This document shows positions 8,192 to 18,444 of a stretch of 56,299 nucleotides of DNA, piece by piece. The position numbers and the translations under genes are program-made. Positions within the stretch are counted from its first letter, which is position 1, and each line of letters begins with the position of its first letter. Where the stretch lies: the NCBI RefSeq assembly GCF_005405305.1, contig NZ_BJDU01000012.1:1-56299 (forward strand). The letters are read 5' to 3'. The notes below the pieces were generated by a model that worked only from the letters and a program-made list of their open reading frames with translations, did not search any database and had not been told where the DNA came from. This DNA is from Companilactobacillus formosensis. Lineage in GTDB: Bacteria; Bacillota; Bacilli; Lactobacillales; Lactobacillaceae.

Positions 8192-9190
8192 CTATTTATC
8201 CAAATTTATTTCATTTTCAGAGCTTCCATTCTCTAATTCGCTGACCATTGAATTGAGAGAAACAGTTGCCATATTCTTTACGGCCTTAGTTGTATAAAAG
8301 GCGATATGTGGCGTTAAAATAATACGATTACTCTTAATTACTTGTTCTAATAATTTGTCGCTAAATTCTTGATCACTCAAATCAGTATTAAATACACCGA
8401 CTTCTTTCTCATAAACATCCAAAACCGCGCCATATAGCTTTCCATTTGCTACTGCATCATAGAGATCTTGGGTATTGATCAAATCTCCACGTGCCGAATT
8501 GACTACAATCGCATTATCTTTCATCTCAGCAATCGTATCCTTATTTATCACGGTATGTCCCTTGCCAAGACTAGGAATATGTAGGGTTACAACATCAGAT
8601 TCTTTTAAAAGCGTATCTAAATCATCGACGTACAATCCTTGTTTTTCAATTTCTGGATTGTGAAATTTGTCATATGCAATGACTTTTGCGCCAAATCCTT
8701 GATAAATTTTTATTGCGGCTCGACCAATTCTACCGGTACCTGCTACACCGACCGTTAACTGATTCAATTCTCGACCAATATCTGGTGCCCATCTGAAATC
8801 ATGTTGATCCACTTTTCTGATCATATGTTTAAAATTACGTAATAATGCCATCAAACCAGCAACTGAATATTCAGCAATTGCTTCTGGTGAATAGCTTGGA
8901 ACATTGGTCAAACGAATATTATTTTTCTTTAAAGCCTCAAATGGAACATTATCTACACCAACATTGCGCAACGATAAAACATGAATCCCAAATTCATTCA
9001 TCGTATCAAAAATTTTTTCATCGTATGGCAACTGTTGATAAGCAACTATTCCATCATATCCTTGAGCCATTTTGACTGTTTCTGGCGTTAACAAATCAGT
9101 CACGATTTTTACTTCAATATTGTTGGTCTTTGACCATTCTTGAATATATTTCTTTTCATCTTCCCTGACGCCAAAATCAATTAGCTTCAT
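8192..9190 (-). CDS. ldhD: D-lactate dehydrogenase (NAD-dependent D-2-hydroxyacid dehydrogenase)
   Basis: Reduces pyruvate to D-lactate with NADH, 332 aa. NAD-binding GTGRIG is present, together with catalytic Arg in NSARGDLI, Glu in DVYEKEVGVF and His in LTPHIAFYTT. The segments RNVGVDN, RWAPDIGRE and EKEVGVFN match lactobacillar D-LDH better than the related D-hydroxyisocaproate dehydrogenase, though substrate preference is not proven. The start is ATG 9190 with GGAGG 8 nt upstream; a TTG two codons earlier is not needed. It has its own promoter and a palindrome at the start site. Confidence 0.88.
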   Translation of the reverse strand: MKLIDFGVREDEKKYIQEWSKTNNIEVKIVTDLLTPETVKMAQGYDGIVAYQQLPYDEKIFDTMNEFGIHVLSLRNVGVDNVPFEALKKNNIRLTNVPSYSPEAIAEYSVAGLMALLRNFKHMIRKVDQHDFRWAPDIGRELNQLTVGVAGTGRIGRAAIKIYQGFGAKVIAYDKFHNPEIEKQGLYVDDLDTLLKESDVVTLHIPSLGKGHTVINKDTIAEMKDNAIVVNSARGDLINTQDLYDAVANGKLYGAVLDVYEKEVGVFNTDLSDQEFSDKLLEQVIKSNRIILTPHIAFYTTKAVKNMATVSLNSMVSELENGSSENEINLDK

Positions 9191-9238
9191 TAACAAAACC
9201 TCCAGCCATCTTTTTTATTTATGCACCAATATGAAATC

Positions 9239-9257
9239 GGTAACATGTACATTTACC
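9239..9257. promoter_or_regulatory. Imperfect palindrome at the ldhD transcription start (candidate operator)
   Basis: GGTAA-C-ATGTACAT-TTACC: an 8-bp perfect core palindrome with GGTAA/TTACC arms and one bulged base. It sits immediately downstream of the predicted ldhD -10, where a repressor would block initiation. The regulator is not known. Confidence 0.4.
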
Positions 9258-9287
9258 ATTTTATCATTATGATGTTTGATATAACAA
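9258..9287 (-). promoter_or_regulatory. ldhD promoter
   Basis: Minus-strand -35 TTGTTA (9282-9287), 18-bp spacer and -10 TAAAAT (9258-9263), with an extended TGA just before the -10. Confidence 0.5.
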
Positions 9288-9385
9288 AGATATGACCCAA
9301 TAAAAACCTTTTAAAATGATTGCGCTTTCTTACTTGCTTTTTCAAAAAAATTTTCATTTACTTCTATTTTTTAAGAAAAATAATC

Positions 9386-9391
9386 TATAAT
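9386..9391 (+). promoter_or_regulatory. def promoter -10
   Basis: Consensus TATAAT about 45 bp upstream of the def start in AT-rich DNA. No convincing -35 is visible at the normal distance. Confidence 0.45.
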
Positions 9392-9437
9392 AGATATACT
9401 AAGGTAATTTTGTACAATTTAACATTTGGAGGAAACT

Positions 9438-9998
9438 ATGTATTTTATGAAAGATATCGTCCGTGATGGCGATCCCGTTTTAAGAAAAGTTGCAGAAAAG
9501 GTTCAATTTCCACTAAGTGATGAAGATAAAGCTTTAGCGGACAACATGATGGAATATCTCGTTAAGAGTCAAGATGAAGAATATGCTGAAAAACATCAAT
9601 TAAGAGCTGGCGTTGGTCTGGCTGCACCTCAAGTTGGCGTTTCAAAGATGATGGCTTCTGTTTTAGTTCCTAATGATGAAGATCCTGACAAGCCACTTCT
9701 CAAAATGACTTTGATCAACCCTGTTATCGTCAGAAATTCCGTGCAAAGAGCTGCTCTATCTGAAGGCGAAGGTTGCTTATCAGTTGATAAAGACGTTCCT
9801 GGATTTGTTCCTCGTGCTGATCGTATCACTATTAAATATGATGATTTCGATGGCAATTCACAAACACTTCGTGTCAGAGATTATCCTGCTATTGTTTGCC
9901 AACACGAAATTGATCATTTAAACGGTCACCTGTATTACGACAAGATCAGTAAGACTGCTCCATTTGAATTAGATCCAAGTACTGTAGTCATTTCGTAA
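9438..9998 (+). CDS. def: Peptide deformylase
   Basis: Metalloenzyme that removes the formyl group from nascent proteins, 186 aa. All three family motifs are intact: [10 protein letters not shown] (58-67), EGCLSV with the metal-binding Cys113, and HEIDH (156-160). The internal insert between motifs 1 and 2 is typical of the longer Gram-positive (type 2) enzymes. The start is ATG 9438, just after GGAGGAAACT. An in-frame TTG at 9426 would include the Shine-Dalgarno sequence in the gene. It is read alone, divergent from ldhD. Confidence 0.95.
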   Translation: MYFMKDIVRDGDPVLRKVAEKVQFPLSDEDKALADNMMEYLVKSQDEEYAEKHQLRAGVGLAAPQVGVSKMMASVLVPNDEDPDKPLLKMTLINPVIVRNSVQRAALSEGEGCLSVDKDVPGFVPRADRITIKYDDFDGNSQTLRVRDYPAIVCQHEIDHLNGHLYYDKISKTAPFELDPSTVVIS

Positions 9999-10032
9999 TA
10001 GTAGTTCAGTATACTTAGATAAATTATTATGG

Positions 10033-10038
10033 TAGAAT
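10033..10038 (+). promoter_or_regulatory. Extended -10 element for rpoY-rnjA
   Basis: TGG-TAGAAT lies about 100 bp before rpoY; the -35 is weak. The leader contains a small hairpin-forming stretch (GCTAT...ATAGT, about 10040-10060) and a second one (GAATGA...TCATTC, about 10087-10110). Confidence 0.35.
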
Positions 10039-10134
10039 TGTGCTATCTATTGAATAGTGCGCAAATGGACTGGAAAAGAATTACCGAATGAGACTGACTT
10101 GTTTCATTCAATTTGATTAAAGGAGAATTATATA

Positions 10135-10347
10135 TTGATTTATAAAGTTTTGTATCAAACAAGTGAACTAGATAACCCCCGTCGTGAATTTACACATTCA
10201 CTCTATATGGACGCTGCTTCAAGTATCGAAGTACGTCAAGCAGTAGAGGACAATACTGACTATGACATCGAATTTATTCAGGAGCTCGATGAAAAACATC
10301 TCGAATATGAGAAAAAGAGCCCTGACTTTAAATTAACGGAGTTTTAG
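10135..10347 (+). CDS. rpoY: RNA polymerase epsilon subunit RpoY
   Basis: Small accessory subunit (70 aa) of Firmicutes RNA polymerase, formerly DUF1447. MIYKVLYQ at the start and FIQELDEKHLEYEKKSPDFKL at the end match the family, including the LEYE...FK signature. The start codon is TTG, supported by AAGGAG nearby and by alignment of MIYKV to known members. The gene is 3 bp upstream of rnjA, an order conserved across Firmicutes. RpoY is reported to protect RNAP and resembles the phage protein Gp2 in fold. Confidence 0.92.
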   Translation: MIYKVLYQTSELDNPRREFTHSLYMDAASSIEVRQAVEDNTDYDIEFIQELDEKHLEYEKKSPDFKLTEF

Positions 10348-10350
10348 TTA

Positions 10351-12042
10351 ATGTCCTTTAAAGTTAAAAATAATGAAGTTGCCGTCTTTGCCATCGGGGG
10401 CCTTGGTGAAATCGGTAAAAATATGTATGGAGTTCAATATCAAGATGAATTGATTATAATTGATGCTGGAATTAAGTTTCCAGAAGATGAACTCCTCGGA
10501 ATTGATTATGTCATTTCTGATTACAGCTACTTAGTAGAAAATAAGGACAAGATCAAGGGTCTATTTATCACTCACGGTCACGAAGATCATATTGGTGGTA
10601 TCCCTTATCTCCTTCAACAACTTCCTAACATCCCTGTTTATGCCGGTCCATTAGCTTGTGCATTAATTAAAGGTAAATTGGAAGAACATGGTCTATTAAG
10701 AACGACCGAAATGCACGTCTTGCACGAAGACGATGTTATTAAATTCCCAAAGACTAGTGTCTCATTCTTTAGAACGACTCACTCAATTCCTGATACCTTA
10801 GGTATCGCTGTTCATACCCCTCAGGGAATTATCGTTGAAACTGGTGATTTCAAGTTCGATTTAACACCAGTTGCTGGATTGCCATCACCTAACTTACAAA
10901 AGATGGCTGCACTAGGTGCTAAAGGTGTTTTGTGTTTACTATCTGATAGTACTAACGCTGAAATACCTACCTTTTCTAAATCAGAACGTTCAGTTGGTTT
11001 AACGATTCACCAAATCTTTGAAACAATTCAAGGACGAATCATCTTTGCTACCTTCGCTTCTAACATCTATCGTATTTCGCAAGCGGTTGATGCAGCAATG
11101 CAACAAGGTAGAAAGATTGCGGTCTTCGGACGAAGCATGGAACAAGCGATTGAAAATGGTCGTGAACTAGGATACTTGAATATCCCTGACAATATGTTGA
11201 TTGATCCACATGCTTTGAATCAAACTCCAGCATCTGAAACTTTGATTCTATGTACTGGATCACAAGGTGAACCATTAGCTGCTTTAAGTAGAATTGCCAA
11301 TGGTACTCACAGACAAATCACAATTCAACCAGGTGATACCGTTATTTTCTCAAGTAACCCAATTCCTGGTAACACAATCAGTGTCAACCATTTGATCAAC
11401 CAACTTTCAGAAGCTGGCGCTGAAGTTATTCACGGTAAAGTCAACAACATCCACGCTTCTGGTCACGGTGGCCAAGAAGAACAAGAATTGATGCTTCGTT
11501 TGATGAAGCCTAAATTCTTCATGCCAATTCACGGTGAATACAGAATGTTGAAGATTCACACTGAATTAGCTGAATTGTGTGACGTACCACAAGATCACTC
11601 TTTCCTTTTGGAAAATGGTGATGTTCTAGCTTTGACTAAAGATACTGCTCGTGTAGCTGGACACTTCCCTGCTGGCGATGTTTATGTCGATGGTAAAGGT
11701 GTCGGCGATATTGGAAATGTAGTTATTCACGACCGTCAAGTCCTTTCTGAAGAAGGAATGGTCGTCGTTGTTGCTACTATCGATTACCAAAAGCATATTG
11801 TTTTAGCTGGTCCTGATATTCTTTCACGTGGATTTGTTTATATGCGTGAATCAGGTGAATTGATCAACCAAGCACAAAAACGTGTCTTCCATCTGATTAA
11901 AAATGCTTTTGACGATGAAGATGAAAAAGTTACTGAAGCAACATTAAAACGTATTATCATTGAAGGATTACAAGAATTCTTGTACAAACGTACAGCTAGA
12001 AATCCGGTTATCTTGCCAATGTTAATTGGAACTTCAATCTAA
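10351..12042 (+). CDS. rnjA: Ribonuclease J1
   Basis: Endo- and 5'-3' exoribonuclease of the metallo-beta-lactamase/beta-CASP family, central to mRNA decay. The metal-binding motif HGHEDHIGG is at residues 75-83. Further conserved parts are [23 protein letters not shown], and the beta-CASP motifs around SNPIPGN and ASGHGGQEE. The 563 aa are typical for J1. The match is to J1 rather than J2 by its pairing with rpoY. The start ATG overlaps the rpoY end region, with ACGGAG upstream. Confidence 0.95.
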   Translation: MSFKVKNNEVAVFAIGGLGEIGKNMYGVQYQDELIIIDAGIKFPEDELLGIDYVISDYSYLVENKDKIKGLFITHGHEDHIGGIPYLLQQLPNIPVYAGPLACALIKGKLEEHGLLRTTEMHVLHEDDVIKFPKTSVSFFRTTHSIPDTLGIAVHTPQGIIVETGDFKFDLTPVAGLPSPNLQKMAALGAKGVLCLLSDSTNAEIPTFSKSERSVGLTIHQIFETIQGRIIFATFASNIYRISQAVDAAMQQGRKIAVFGRSMEQAIENGRELGYLNIPDNMLIDPHALNQTPASETLILCTGSQGEPLAALSRIANGTHRQITIQPGDTVIFSSNPIPGNTISVNHLINQLSEAGAEVIHGKVNNIHASGHGGQEEQELMLRLMKPKFFMPIHGEYRMLKIHTELAELCDVPQDHSFLLENGDVLALTKDTARVAGHFPAGDVYVDGKGVGDIGNVVIHDRQVLSEEGMVVVVATIDYQKHIVLAGPDILSRGFVYMRESGELINQAQKRVFHLIKNAFDDEDEKVTEATLKRIIIEGLQEFLYKRTARNPVILPMLIGTSI

Positions 12043-12069
12043 AGTAGATCATTTGATCTACTTTTTTTA
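12041..12069 (+). terminator. Terminator after rnjA
   Basis: AAGTAGATCA-TT-TGATCTACTT, a 10-bp perfect stem that begins at the rnjA stop codon, followed by seven T. The next gene starts 16 bp later, so some read-through must supply it or it has a hidden promoter. Confidence 0.8.
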
Positions 12070-12084
12070 TTTAAGGGTATTCAA

Positions 12085-13029
12085 ATGAGTAAAACTACAA
12101 AAGTCGAAATAATTTTAAATCATCATGCTGGCAATGGACTAGCAATTTCCGCCTGCCGTAAGGTAATAAATTTTCTAGAAAAAAATAAAATTGCTTATGA
12201 AATTCATAAAACTTTAAAAGATGGCGATGGTGTAAGAATTGCTAAACAATTAGCCAATCACCCAAGCGATAGTAAAATTATCGTTATCGGTGGCGATGGA
12301 ACGTTGAACCAAGCAGTCAATGGCATCAAAGAATCTAATTATCCTAATACTGCCTTGGGATATATTCCTGGTGGCTCTGGTAATGATTTTTGCCGTGGCA
12401 TCAAACTAAAAATTAAGGATCCAGTAATTTTATTACAGGCAATTCTTTCAATGAAGCAACCTCAAATAATTGATGTTGGTAAAGCCTATAATAATAACTT
12501 TTCCCATTATTTTATTAACAATATTGGTATTGGTTTCGATGCTCGTACAGTTTATTACACAAATCATTCCGAACGAAAAGATTTTCTTAACAAATTACAT
12601 TTGGGAACCCTTTCTTATTTCACTAATTTGTTAAAAGTCATCAAAAAGCAACCAGCCTTTGGATTAGATGTTGATTATGAAAATAAAAATAAACATTTTG
12701 ATTCAGCATACATTGTAGTTGCCACGAACCATCCTTATTTTGGTGGTGGTTTTGCGATTGACCCAACTGCTACTCCTTTCAACCATCATTTGAATTTAGT
12801 CGTCGTCAAAAAAATCACTGGGATGACATTCGTCAAATTATTCAGCAAATTGTTGACTAATGGTTCTCATCTACAGGATAAAAATGTTTGGCATATTGAA
12901 GATAGTCATTTTTCTCTTCACAACCAAACTGATCAATACGGTCAAATGGATGGCGAAGAATTGAACCAGCATGAATTCAATTTCAATTTCGAAATCAGTC
13001 AACATCCTTTTTGGCTACCAGTTAAATAG
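12085..13029 (+). CDS. Diacylglycerol/lipid kinase family protein (DagK/YegS/BmrU type)
   Basis: Soluble lipid kinase with the DAGK catalytic fold, 314 aa. ATP-site motif GGDGTLNQAVNG is at 69-80, followed by PGGSGNDFCRG at 95-105. The C-terminal beta-sandwich carries QMDGEE. Members phosphorylate diacylglycerol or related lipids; in Gram-positives DgkB recycles DAG from lipoteichoic acid synthesis. This one has the required motifs, but the true substrate is not shown. It starts at ATG 12085 after AAGGGT, close behind the rnjA terminator. Confidence 0.82.
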   Translation: MSKTTKVEIILNHHAGNGLAISACRKVINFLEKNKIAYEIHKTLKDGDGVRIAKQLANHPSDSKIIVIGGDGTLNQAVNGIKESNYPNTALGYIPGGSGNDFCRGIKLKIKDPVILLQAILSMKQPQIIDVGKAYNNNFSHYFINNIGIGFDARTVYYTNHSERKDFLNKLHLGTLSYFTNLLKVIKKQPAFGLDVDYENKNKHFDSAYIVVATNHPYFGGGFAIDPTATPFNHHLNLVVVKKITGMTFVKLFSKLLTNGSHLQDKNVWHIEDSHFSLHNQTDQYGQMDGEELNQHEFNFNFEISQHPFWLPVK

Positions 13030-13035
13030 TCTTTA

Positions 13036-13091
13036 CACAAAAACCTCGCTAGAATGCATTGTTTCATTGCACTCTAACGAGGTTATTTTTT
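13036..13091. terminator. Bidirectional terminator between the lipid kinase and recD2
   Basis: Arms AACCTCGCTAGAATGCA (13042-13058) and TGCACTCTAACGAGGTT (13068-13084) pair over 17 positions with two mismatches. Oligo-A lies on one side and oligo-T on the other, so it serves the converging genes. It overlaps the last codons of recD2. Confidence 0.8.
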
Positions 13092-15461
13092 CTCCAAAAA
13101 ATCTTGAGGAGTTATATGTTCCATTCCAATCATCGGATCAATAGCATTGTTCATTATCATGTCTAAAGTCAAACGATAATCGATTGGTGTTTGTTCTTGT
13201 GTTTCTTCTGATGGCGTTTCTGGCTCTTTAATCTTAAATGTCGTAAAAATTCTTTGTTTCAATGTGGTCTGACGTTCACTCGATTGATCTTTGATTGATC
13301 GTTCAAAAGCTGATCTGTCACCCACCATGATCAATAATCGCTTAGCACGCGTTACAGCTGTATACAATAAATTACGCCGTAACATTCTGGATTCTTCATT
13401 AACTAATGGCAAAATTACCATTTCAAATTCTGAACCTTGAGATTTATGAATCGACGTACAATAAGCAAGTGAAATATTAGTCCAATCTTTACGGTCTAAA
13501 GTCACTTCATTGCCATCAAAATCAATTACTAATTGATCAACGTGGTCGGTATTCTCTTTAGCCAAAATTATCCCGACAATCTTTCCAATTTCACCATTAA
13601 AAACATTGTCTTCAGGCGTATTGACCAAATAGACGACCTTATCATTGATGCGATATTTAACATTACCCATCGAAACTTCTTTTCTCTTCGGTTTCATTGG
13701 ATTAACAACGTTTTGAATCACATAATTCAAATTGTCGATCCCAGCTTGGCCACGATACATTGGAGCTAGAACTTGTACATCTGCAATATCAAAACCACGC
13801 TCACTCGATTTTGCGATAATTTGTGACAAAACATTAGGAACATTTCGGCTATCACAATTGATGAAGCTTCGATCTGCCCTGTTTTGAAAAATACCATCAA
13901 CGATAATTCCTTCATTTATATCGTGAGCCAACTGAATAATCGTTGAATCTTCGTCTTGACGATGAATATTTTTTAAGATAGTGGTTGGGAAAGCATCACT
14001 ATTGATCAAATCTGCAAAAATTTGTCCTGGTCCAACTGATGGCAACTGATCACGGTCACCTACTAAGACAATCTGCGTTCCTGGTTGAACAGCAGTTATC
14101 AAAACCTTGAACAATTTTGTATCGACCATTGACATCTCATCGATTATCAATAATTTGCAATCAAGACTTGGTTCAGCATATTCATCATCTTCAGTCCCTG
14201 TTAGACCTAGCAAACGATGAATCGTCATAGCTGGCAGACCTGTTGCTTCACCCATATGTTTGGCAGCTCTTCCAGTTGGAGCAGCAAGAGCAATCGCATA
14301 ATCATCTGCAGCCGGATCAAGCGGCATGTCATTTAATTCAGCGTACGCCGCTACGATTGCATTGATGATCGTTGTTTTACCAGTTCCGGGACCACCAGTC
14401 AGTAGAAAGATTGGATGAGTTAATGATTGACGGATAGCCTTTTCTTGCGAATCATCATATTTAACTTTGAAACGCTTTTCTATTTTTTTAAGTTCTTTTT
14501 TCATGGCATGTTCAGTCCATGAGACACCTTTGAAGGTATCAGTGATCATCTTCAAAGATTGTGCAATCGACCATTCAGAGTCTGCTAAATCTTTTTGATA
14601 AACATTGCCATCTTCAACTAGTAAAACTCCATTTTTGACTAAATCTCGTAAACCAGCTACTAACTTTTGCGATAAGTCTTCAGTGGAATTATTTCTCAAA
14701 ACTCCCATAACTCTTCTAATCAAATCTTGACCATCAACATAAGTATCGCCAGTTTCATTGATCATTGAGCTTGTCATTTGAATCAAAGCACCCTTGATCC
14801 GTCGTGGATCATCGCCAGTAATTCCTAATCTTCTAGCCAATTCATCAGCTCGCTTGAACCCAACGCCTTTGACATCTAAAACCAACTGATAAGGATCATC
14901 TTGTATTTTCTCTAATGTTTGAACTCCATACTTTTGATAGATACGTGCACTCAAAGTAGGCCCAAAGCCATAATTGTTTAGTTGATACAAAGCTTGTTCC
15001 GTCTGATGATTGCTAGAGATTTGTTCAATAATTTGTTGAGTTTTTTCAGTACCTAATTTTAAGAAATCCAGTGCATGTGGATCTTTAAGGATTTTATCAA
15101 TAGCATCGTTACCTAATTCATCGACAATTCTTTCAGCTTTCTTTTTACCAATACCAGGGAATTCCTCACTAGAAAAGAAACTTATTAGCTCTTTGCGACC
15201 ATTGGGACGACTTCTTTGGTACGAAGTAGCTTGAAATTGCTTGCCATATTTGGGATGATCAACGATTCGGCCTTCAAAGCGATACTCTTCTTCTTCTGAT
15301 ATTTCACCAAAGCTACCAGTCACAACAATATCCTTGGCATCCCAATCGGTATTGGTTTTTTTTATTTTAATTGTAAAAATCTTATAAAGATTTTCTGGAT
15401 TTTCAAAAAAGATAGCTTTGACAGTGCCTAAGAAGTATGGTGTTTCATTACTGTCCGTCAT
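13083..15461 (-). CDS. recD2: RecD2-type ATP-dependent DNA helicase
   Basis: SF1B 5'-3' helicase, 792 aa, of the RecD2/YrrC class that works without RecBC. There is an N-terminal OB-like region and helix-hairpin-helix repeats (FPGIGKKKAERIV, DVKGVGFKRADELA). Walker A GGPGTGKTT is near residue 355, Walker B is LLIIDEMSMVD, and the C-terminal UvrD-like domain has SIHKSQGSEFE and YTAVTRAK. B. subtilis YrrC is tied to replication-fork maintenance and recombination. The start overlaps the TPR gene by 14 bp, with AAGGAG upstream. Confidence 0.95.
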   Translation of the reverse strand: MTDSNETPYFLGTVKAIFFENPENLYKIFTIKIKKTNTDWDAKDIVVTGSFGEISEEEEYRFEGRIVDHPKYGKQFQATSYQRSRPNGRKELISFFSSEEFPGIGKKKAERIVDELGNDAIDKILKDPHALDFLKLGTEKTQQIIEQISSNHQTEQALYQLNNYGFGPTLSARIYQKYGVQTLEKIQDDPYQLVLDVKGVGFKRADELARRLGITGDDPRRIKGALIQMTSSMINETGDTYVDGQDLIRRVMGVLRNNSTEDLSQKLVAGLRDLVKNGVLLVEDGNVYQKDLADSEWSIAQSLKMITDTFKGVSWTEHAMKKELKKIEKRFKVKYDDSQEKAIRQSLTHPIFLLTGGPGTGKTTIINAIVAAYAELNDMPLDPAADDYAIALAAPTGRAAKHMGEATGLPAMTIHRLLGLTGTEDDEYAEPSLDCKLLIIDEMSMVDTKLFKVLITAVQPGTQIVLVGDRDQLPSVGPGQIFADLINSDAFPTTILKNIHRQDEDSTIIQLAHDINEGIIVDGIFQNRADRSFINCDSRNVPNVLSQIIAKSSERGFDIADVQVLAPMYRGQAGIDNLNYVIQNVVNPMKPKRKEVSMGNVKYRINDKVVYLVNTPEDNVFNGEIGKIVGIILAKENTDHVDQLVIDFDGNEVTLDRKDWTNISLAYCTSIHKSQGSEFEMVILPLVNEESRMLRRNLLYTAVTRAKRLLIMVGDRSAFERSIKDQSSERQTTLKQRIFTTFKIKEPETPSEETQEQTPIDYRLTLDMIMNNAIDPMIGMEHITPQDFLEKK

Positions 15462-16116
15462 TGCTGTCTCCTTGCTTTTTTATGAATTCTTGTATATCAG
15501 CCAATTTCTTTTCGTTTTTCAAATAATACTTTTCGTCCAATTTTTTAGCTTGATTTAAATATGATTGATATTCTTTTTTTAGATTCATCGCACACAAAGC
15601 CATATTGAAGTAAAATTTGGCCTCTGGTTGGATTTTATTAGCTGCTTGATAAAACGTTAAGGCTTCTTGAAAATTACCGTTAGCTAGCAATAAATCGGCT
15701 AATAATTCGTTTGAACGTAAATCCTTAGGTGCCTTTTCAACTGCTGTCAAAGCATACATAATTGCTAATTGACGTTTACCTTGTTCATCCAAAGTTTTAG
15801 CCATCATGAAATATGCTTCAAAATCATAGTCATTATTGACCAATTTTTGAAAGATATCGTTAGCTTTATCATATTTATCAGCTAAATAATAAACATTGCC
15901 CAAATTATAAAGTAAATCCTGATTGTCTTTAAAAAGCTCTAATGAACGAGCTAATAATTCCTCGGCTTGTTCTAAATCACCAGCTTGGACTAAATAAGTT
16001 GATAACTGTAAAATCTCAGGCAATTGTTTTGGATTCTGTTTCAAATCCGCTACTAATAATTTAACAGCGGCTTCCTTATCGCCTTGATTAAATAATTTTT
16101 CTGCTTGTTTGTTCAT
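15448..16116 (-). CDS. Tetratricopeptide repeat protein (YrrB-like)
   Basis: All-helical 222-aa protein with about five TPR units; the pattern LLYNLGNVYYLADKYDKANDIFQKL is the clearest. There is no signal peptide or membrane segment. TPR proteins are binding scaffolds; the partner is not known. A TPR gene directly before recD2 mirrors yrrB-yrrC of B. subtilis, so a role near RecD2 or its neighbours is possible. GAGGTAACCA precedes the ATG. Confidence 0.85.
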   Translation of the reverse strand: MNKQAEKLFNQGDKEAAVKLLVADLKQNPKQLPEILQLSTYLVQAGDLEQAEELLARSLELFKDNQDLLYNLGNVYYLADKYDKANDIFQKLVNNDYDFEAYFMMAKTLDEQGKRQLAIMYALTAVEKAPKDLRSNELLADLLLANGNFQEALTFYQAANKIQPEAKFYFNMALCAMNLKKEYQSYLNQAKKLDEKYYLKNEKKLADIQEFIKKQGDSNDGQ

Positions 16117-16124
16117 TGGTTACC

Positions 16125-16775
16125 TCAAATAGTATCTGAACTGTCTAATTGTTTGTCCAGGTAACTAGTTTCATTCCACTTGATTAATTTAAATTGGCCA
16201 TCTTGGTATTGTAAATGAGTCAGACTAGTGTTGGAAAGACCACCATTTTTGCGGATATCACAAATCTTAGTTCCTAATAAGGATTGGATCAAAGTCACTA
16301 AAGCAGCCCCATGACTAACTATCACAAGATTGCTATCAGGAGAATTTTGAGCAACTATTTCTTTAACTGCCGCAGTAGTTCTCTTAGCAACTTGTTCAAA
16401 AGATTCTCCTTTGATCAAATCATAATCATAATCTTTGGGTTGATGTCTAAACGCATAAATTACTTCTGGCATTTCATTTTCTAATTCAGAAAATTTGCGA
16501 CCTTCCATAATCCCTAAATCAAATTCTCTAAGACCATCAACGACATCAAAAGGTATTTGACGATCCAAATCTTTGATCAAAGTTTCAGCTGTTGTTTTGG
16601 CACGTGGTAAAGGACTGGAGTAGATATGATCAATATTTATATCTTGCAATCTTTTTGCCAATAAACTAATATCATGCAAACTTTCTGGCAAAAGTGGTGA
16701 ATCACCATGTCCACCTTGATATTTTCCTTCTAAATTCCATTCGGTCTTTCCGTGTCTGACAAAATATAATTCCAT
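16125..16775 (-). CDS. Histidine phosphatase family protein (phosphoglycerate mutase-like)
   Basis: Branch-1 histidine phosphatase, 216 aa. The phospho-accepting RHGKTEWN is at residues 7-14, with Arg/Glu in SSPLPRAKTTAETL and DLGIMEGRKF. The second catalytic histidine is in VSHGAALVTL. It is most likely a broad phosphatase rather than a glycolytic mutase, but the substrate cannot be read from sequence. It is the first gene of a unit with the TPR protein and recD2 and has its own promoter. Confidence 0.85.
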   Translation of the reverse strand: MELYFVRHGKTEWNLEGKYQGGHGDSPLLPESLHDISLLAKRLQDINIDHIYSSPLPRAKTTAETLIKDLDRQIPFDVVDGLREFDLGIMEGRKFSELENEMPEVIYAFRHQPKDYDYDLIKGESFEQVAKRTTAAVKEIVAQNSPDSNLVIVSHGAALVTLIQSLLGTKICDIRKNGGLSNTSLTHLQYQDGQFKLIKWNETSYLDKQLDSSDTI

Positions 16776-16808
16776 TTTATTCTCACCTTACAAAGTTAAT
16801 TACCTTTA

Positions 16809-16837
16809 ATTATCGGTTTTTTGGAAGATTTTTTCAA
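16809..16837 (-). promoter_or_regulatory. Promoter of the phosphatase-TPR-recD2 unit
   Basis: Minus-strand TTGAAA (16832-16837), 17-bp spacer, GATAAT (16809-16814), about 35 bp from the start codon. Confidence 0.6.
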
Positions 16838-16861
16838 GTTGGAGTGTTTTTTACTGAAAAT

Positions 16862-16917
16862 ATAAAAAACAGTAATCAAAATTGACCTAATTTAGCCAAT
16901 TTTGATTACTGTTATCT
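16862..16917 (-). terminator. Strong terminator after mnmA
   Basis: A 17-bp perfect stem (16868-16884 with 16897-16913) with a 12-nt loop, then a T-run on the minus strand. It ends the nudF-to-mnmA operon. Confidence 0.85.
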
Positions 16918-16920
16918 TTT

Positions 16921-18048
<1,128 letters not shown>

Positions 18049-18053
18049 TCATT

Positions 18054-18389
18054 TTATTTAACTAATACGTTTTTTTCTTTCAAAAAGTTCATCAAATAAC
18101 GATAGTCACTGATTTCCTTTTCTACATCTTTAATTTTGAACATATTGATATTGTGCATACCACTCTTATCAGTGATCGACAATTTCAAACTGTCTAGATT
18201 CTTGCTAACAACGGCACGCAAATAGTATCTAGCTTCGTATGGAGATGACCCATTGATTGGGTGTTCCAGACGAAAGCTACCTTTATTTGTTTCCATGAAA
18301 CCAGAATCCAATAGTGAATATTTCTTTACTTCGGGGTTAAGTTCGTAAACTTCTTGATCCCCTTGTACTTGAGCTTGGCGTTTATCCAT
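18054..18389 (-). CDS. DUF1831 domain-containing protein
   Basis: Soluble 111-aa protein of a family largely restricted to Lactobacillales; function unknown. It contains no cysteine, so it cannot itself carry a persulfide. It is placed between the cysteine desulfurase and mnmA, a linkage that suggests an accessory role in tRNA thiolation (inference). The start is ATG 18389, with GAGGG 9 nt upstream; an ATG three codons earlier sits on top of the ribosome-binding site. Confidence 0.8.
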   Translation of the reverse strand: MDKRQAQVQGDQEVYELNPEVKKYSLLDSGFMETNKGSFRLEHPINGSSPYEARYYLRAVVSKNLDSLKLSITDKSGMHNINMFKIKDVEKEISDYRYLMNFLKEKNVLVK

Positions 18390-18444
18390 AATAATCATCC
18401 CTCATAATCATAGTTTTCTTAATTATAAGTTTGAATAAAATTGC

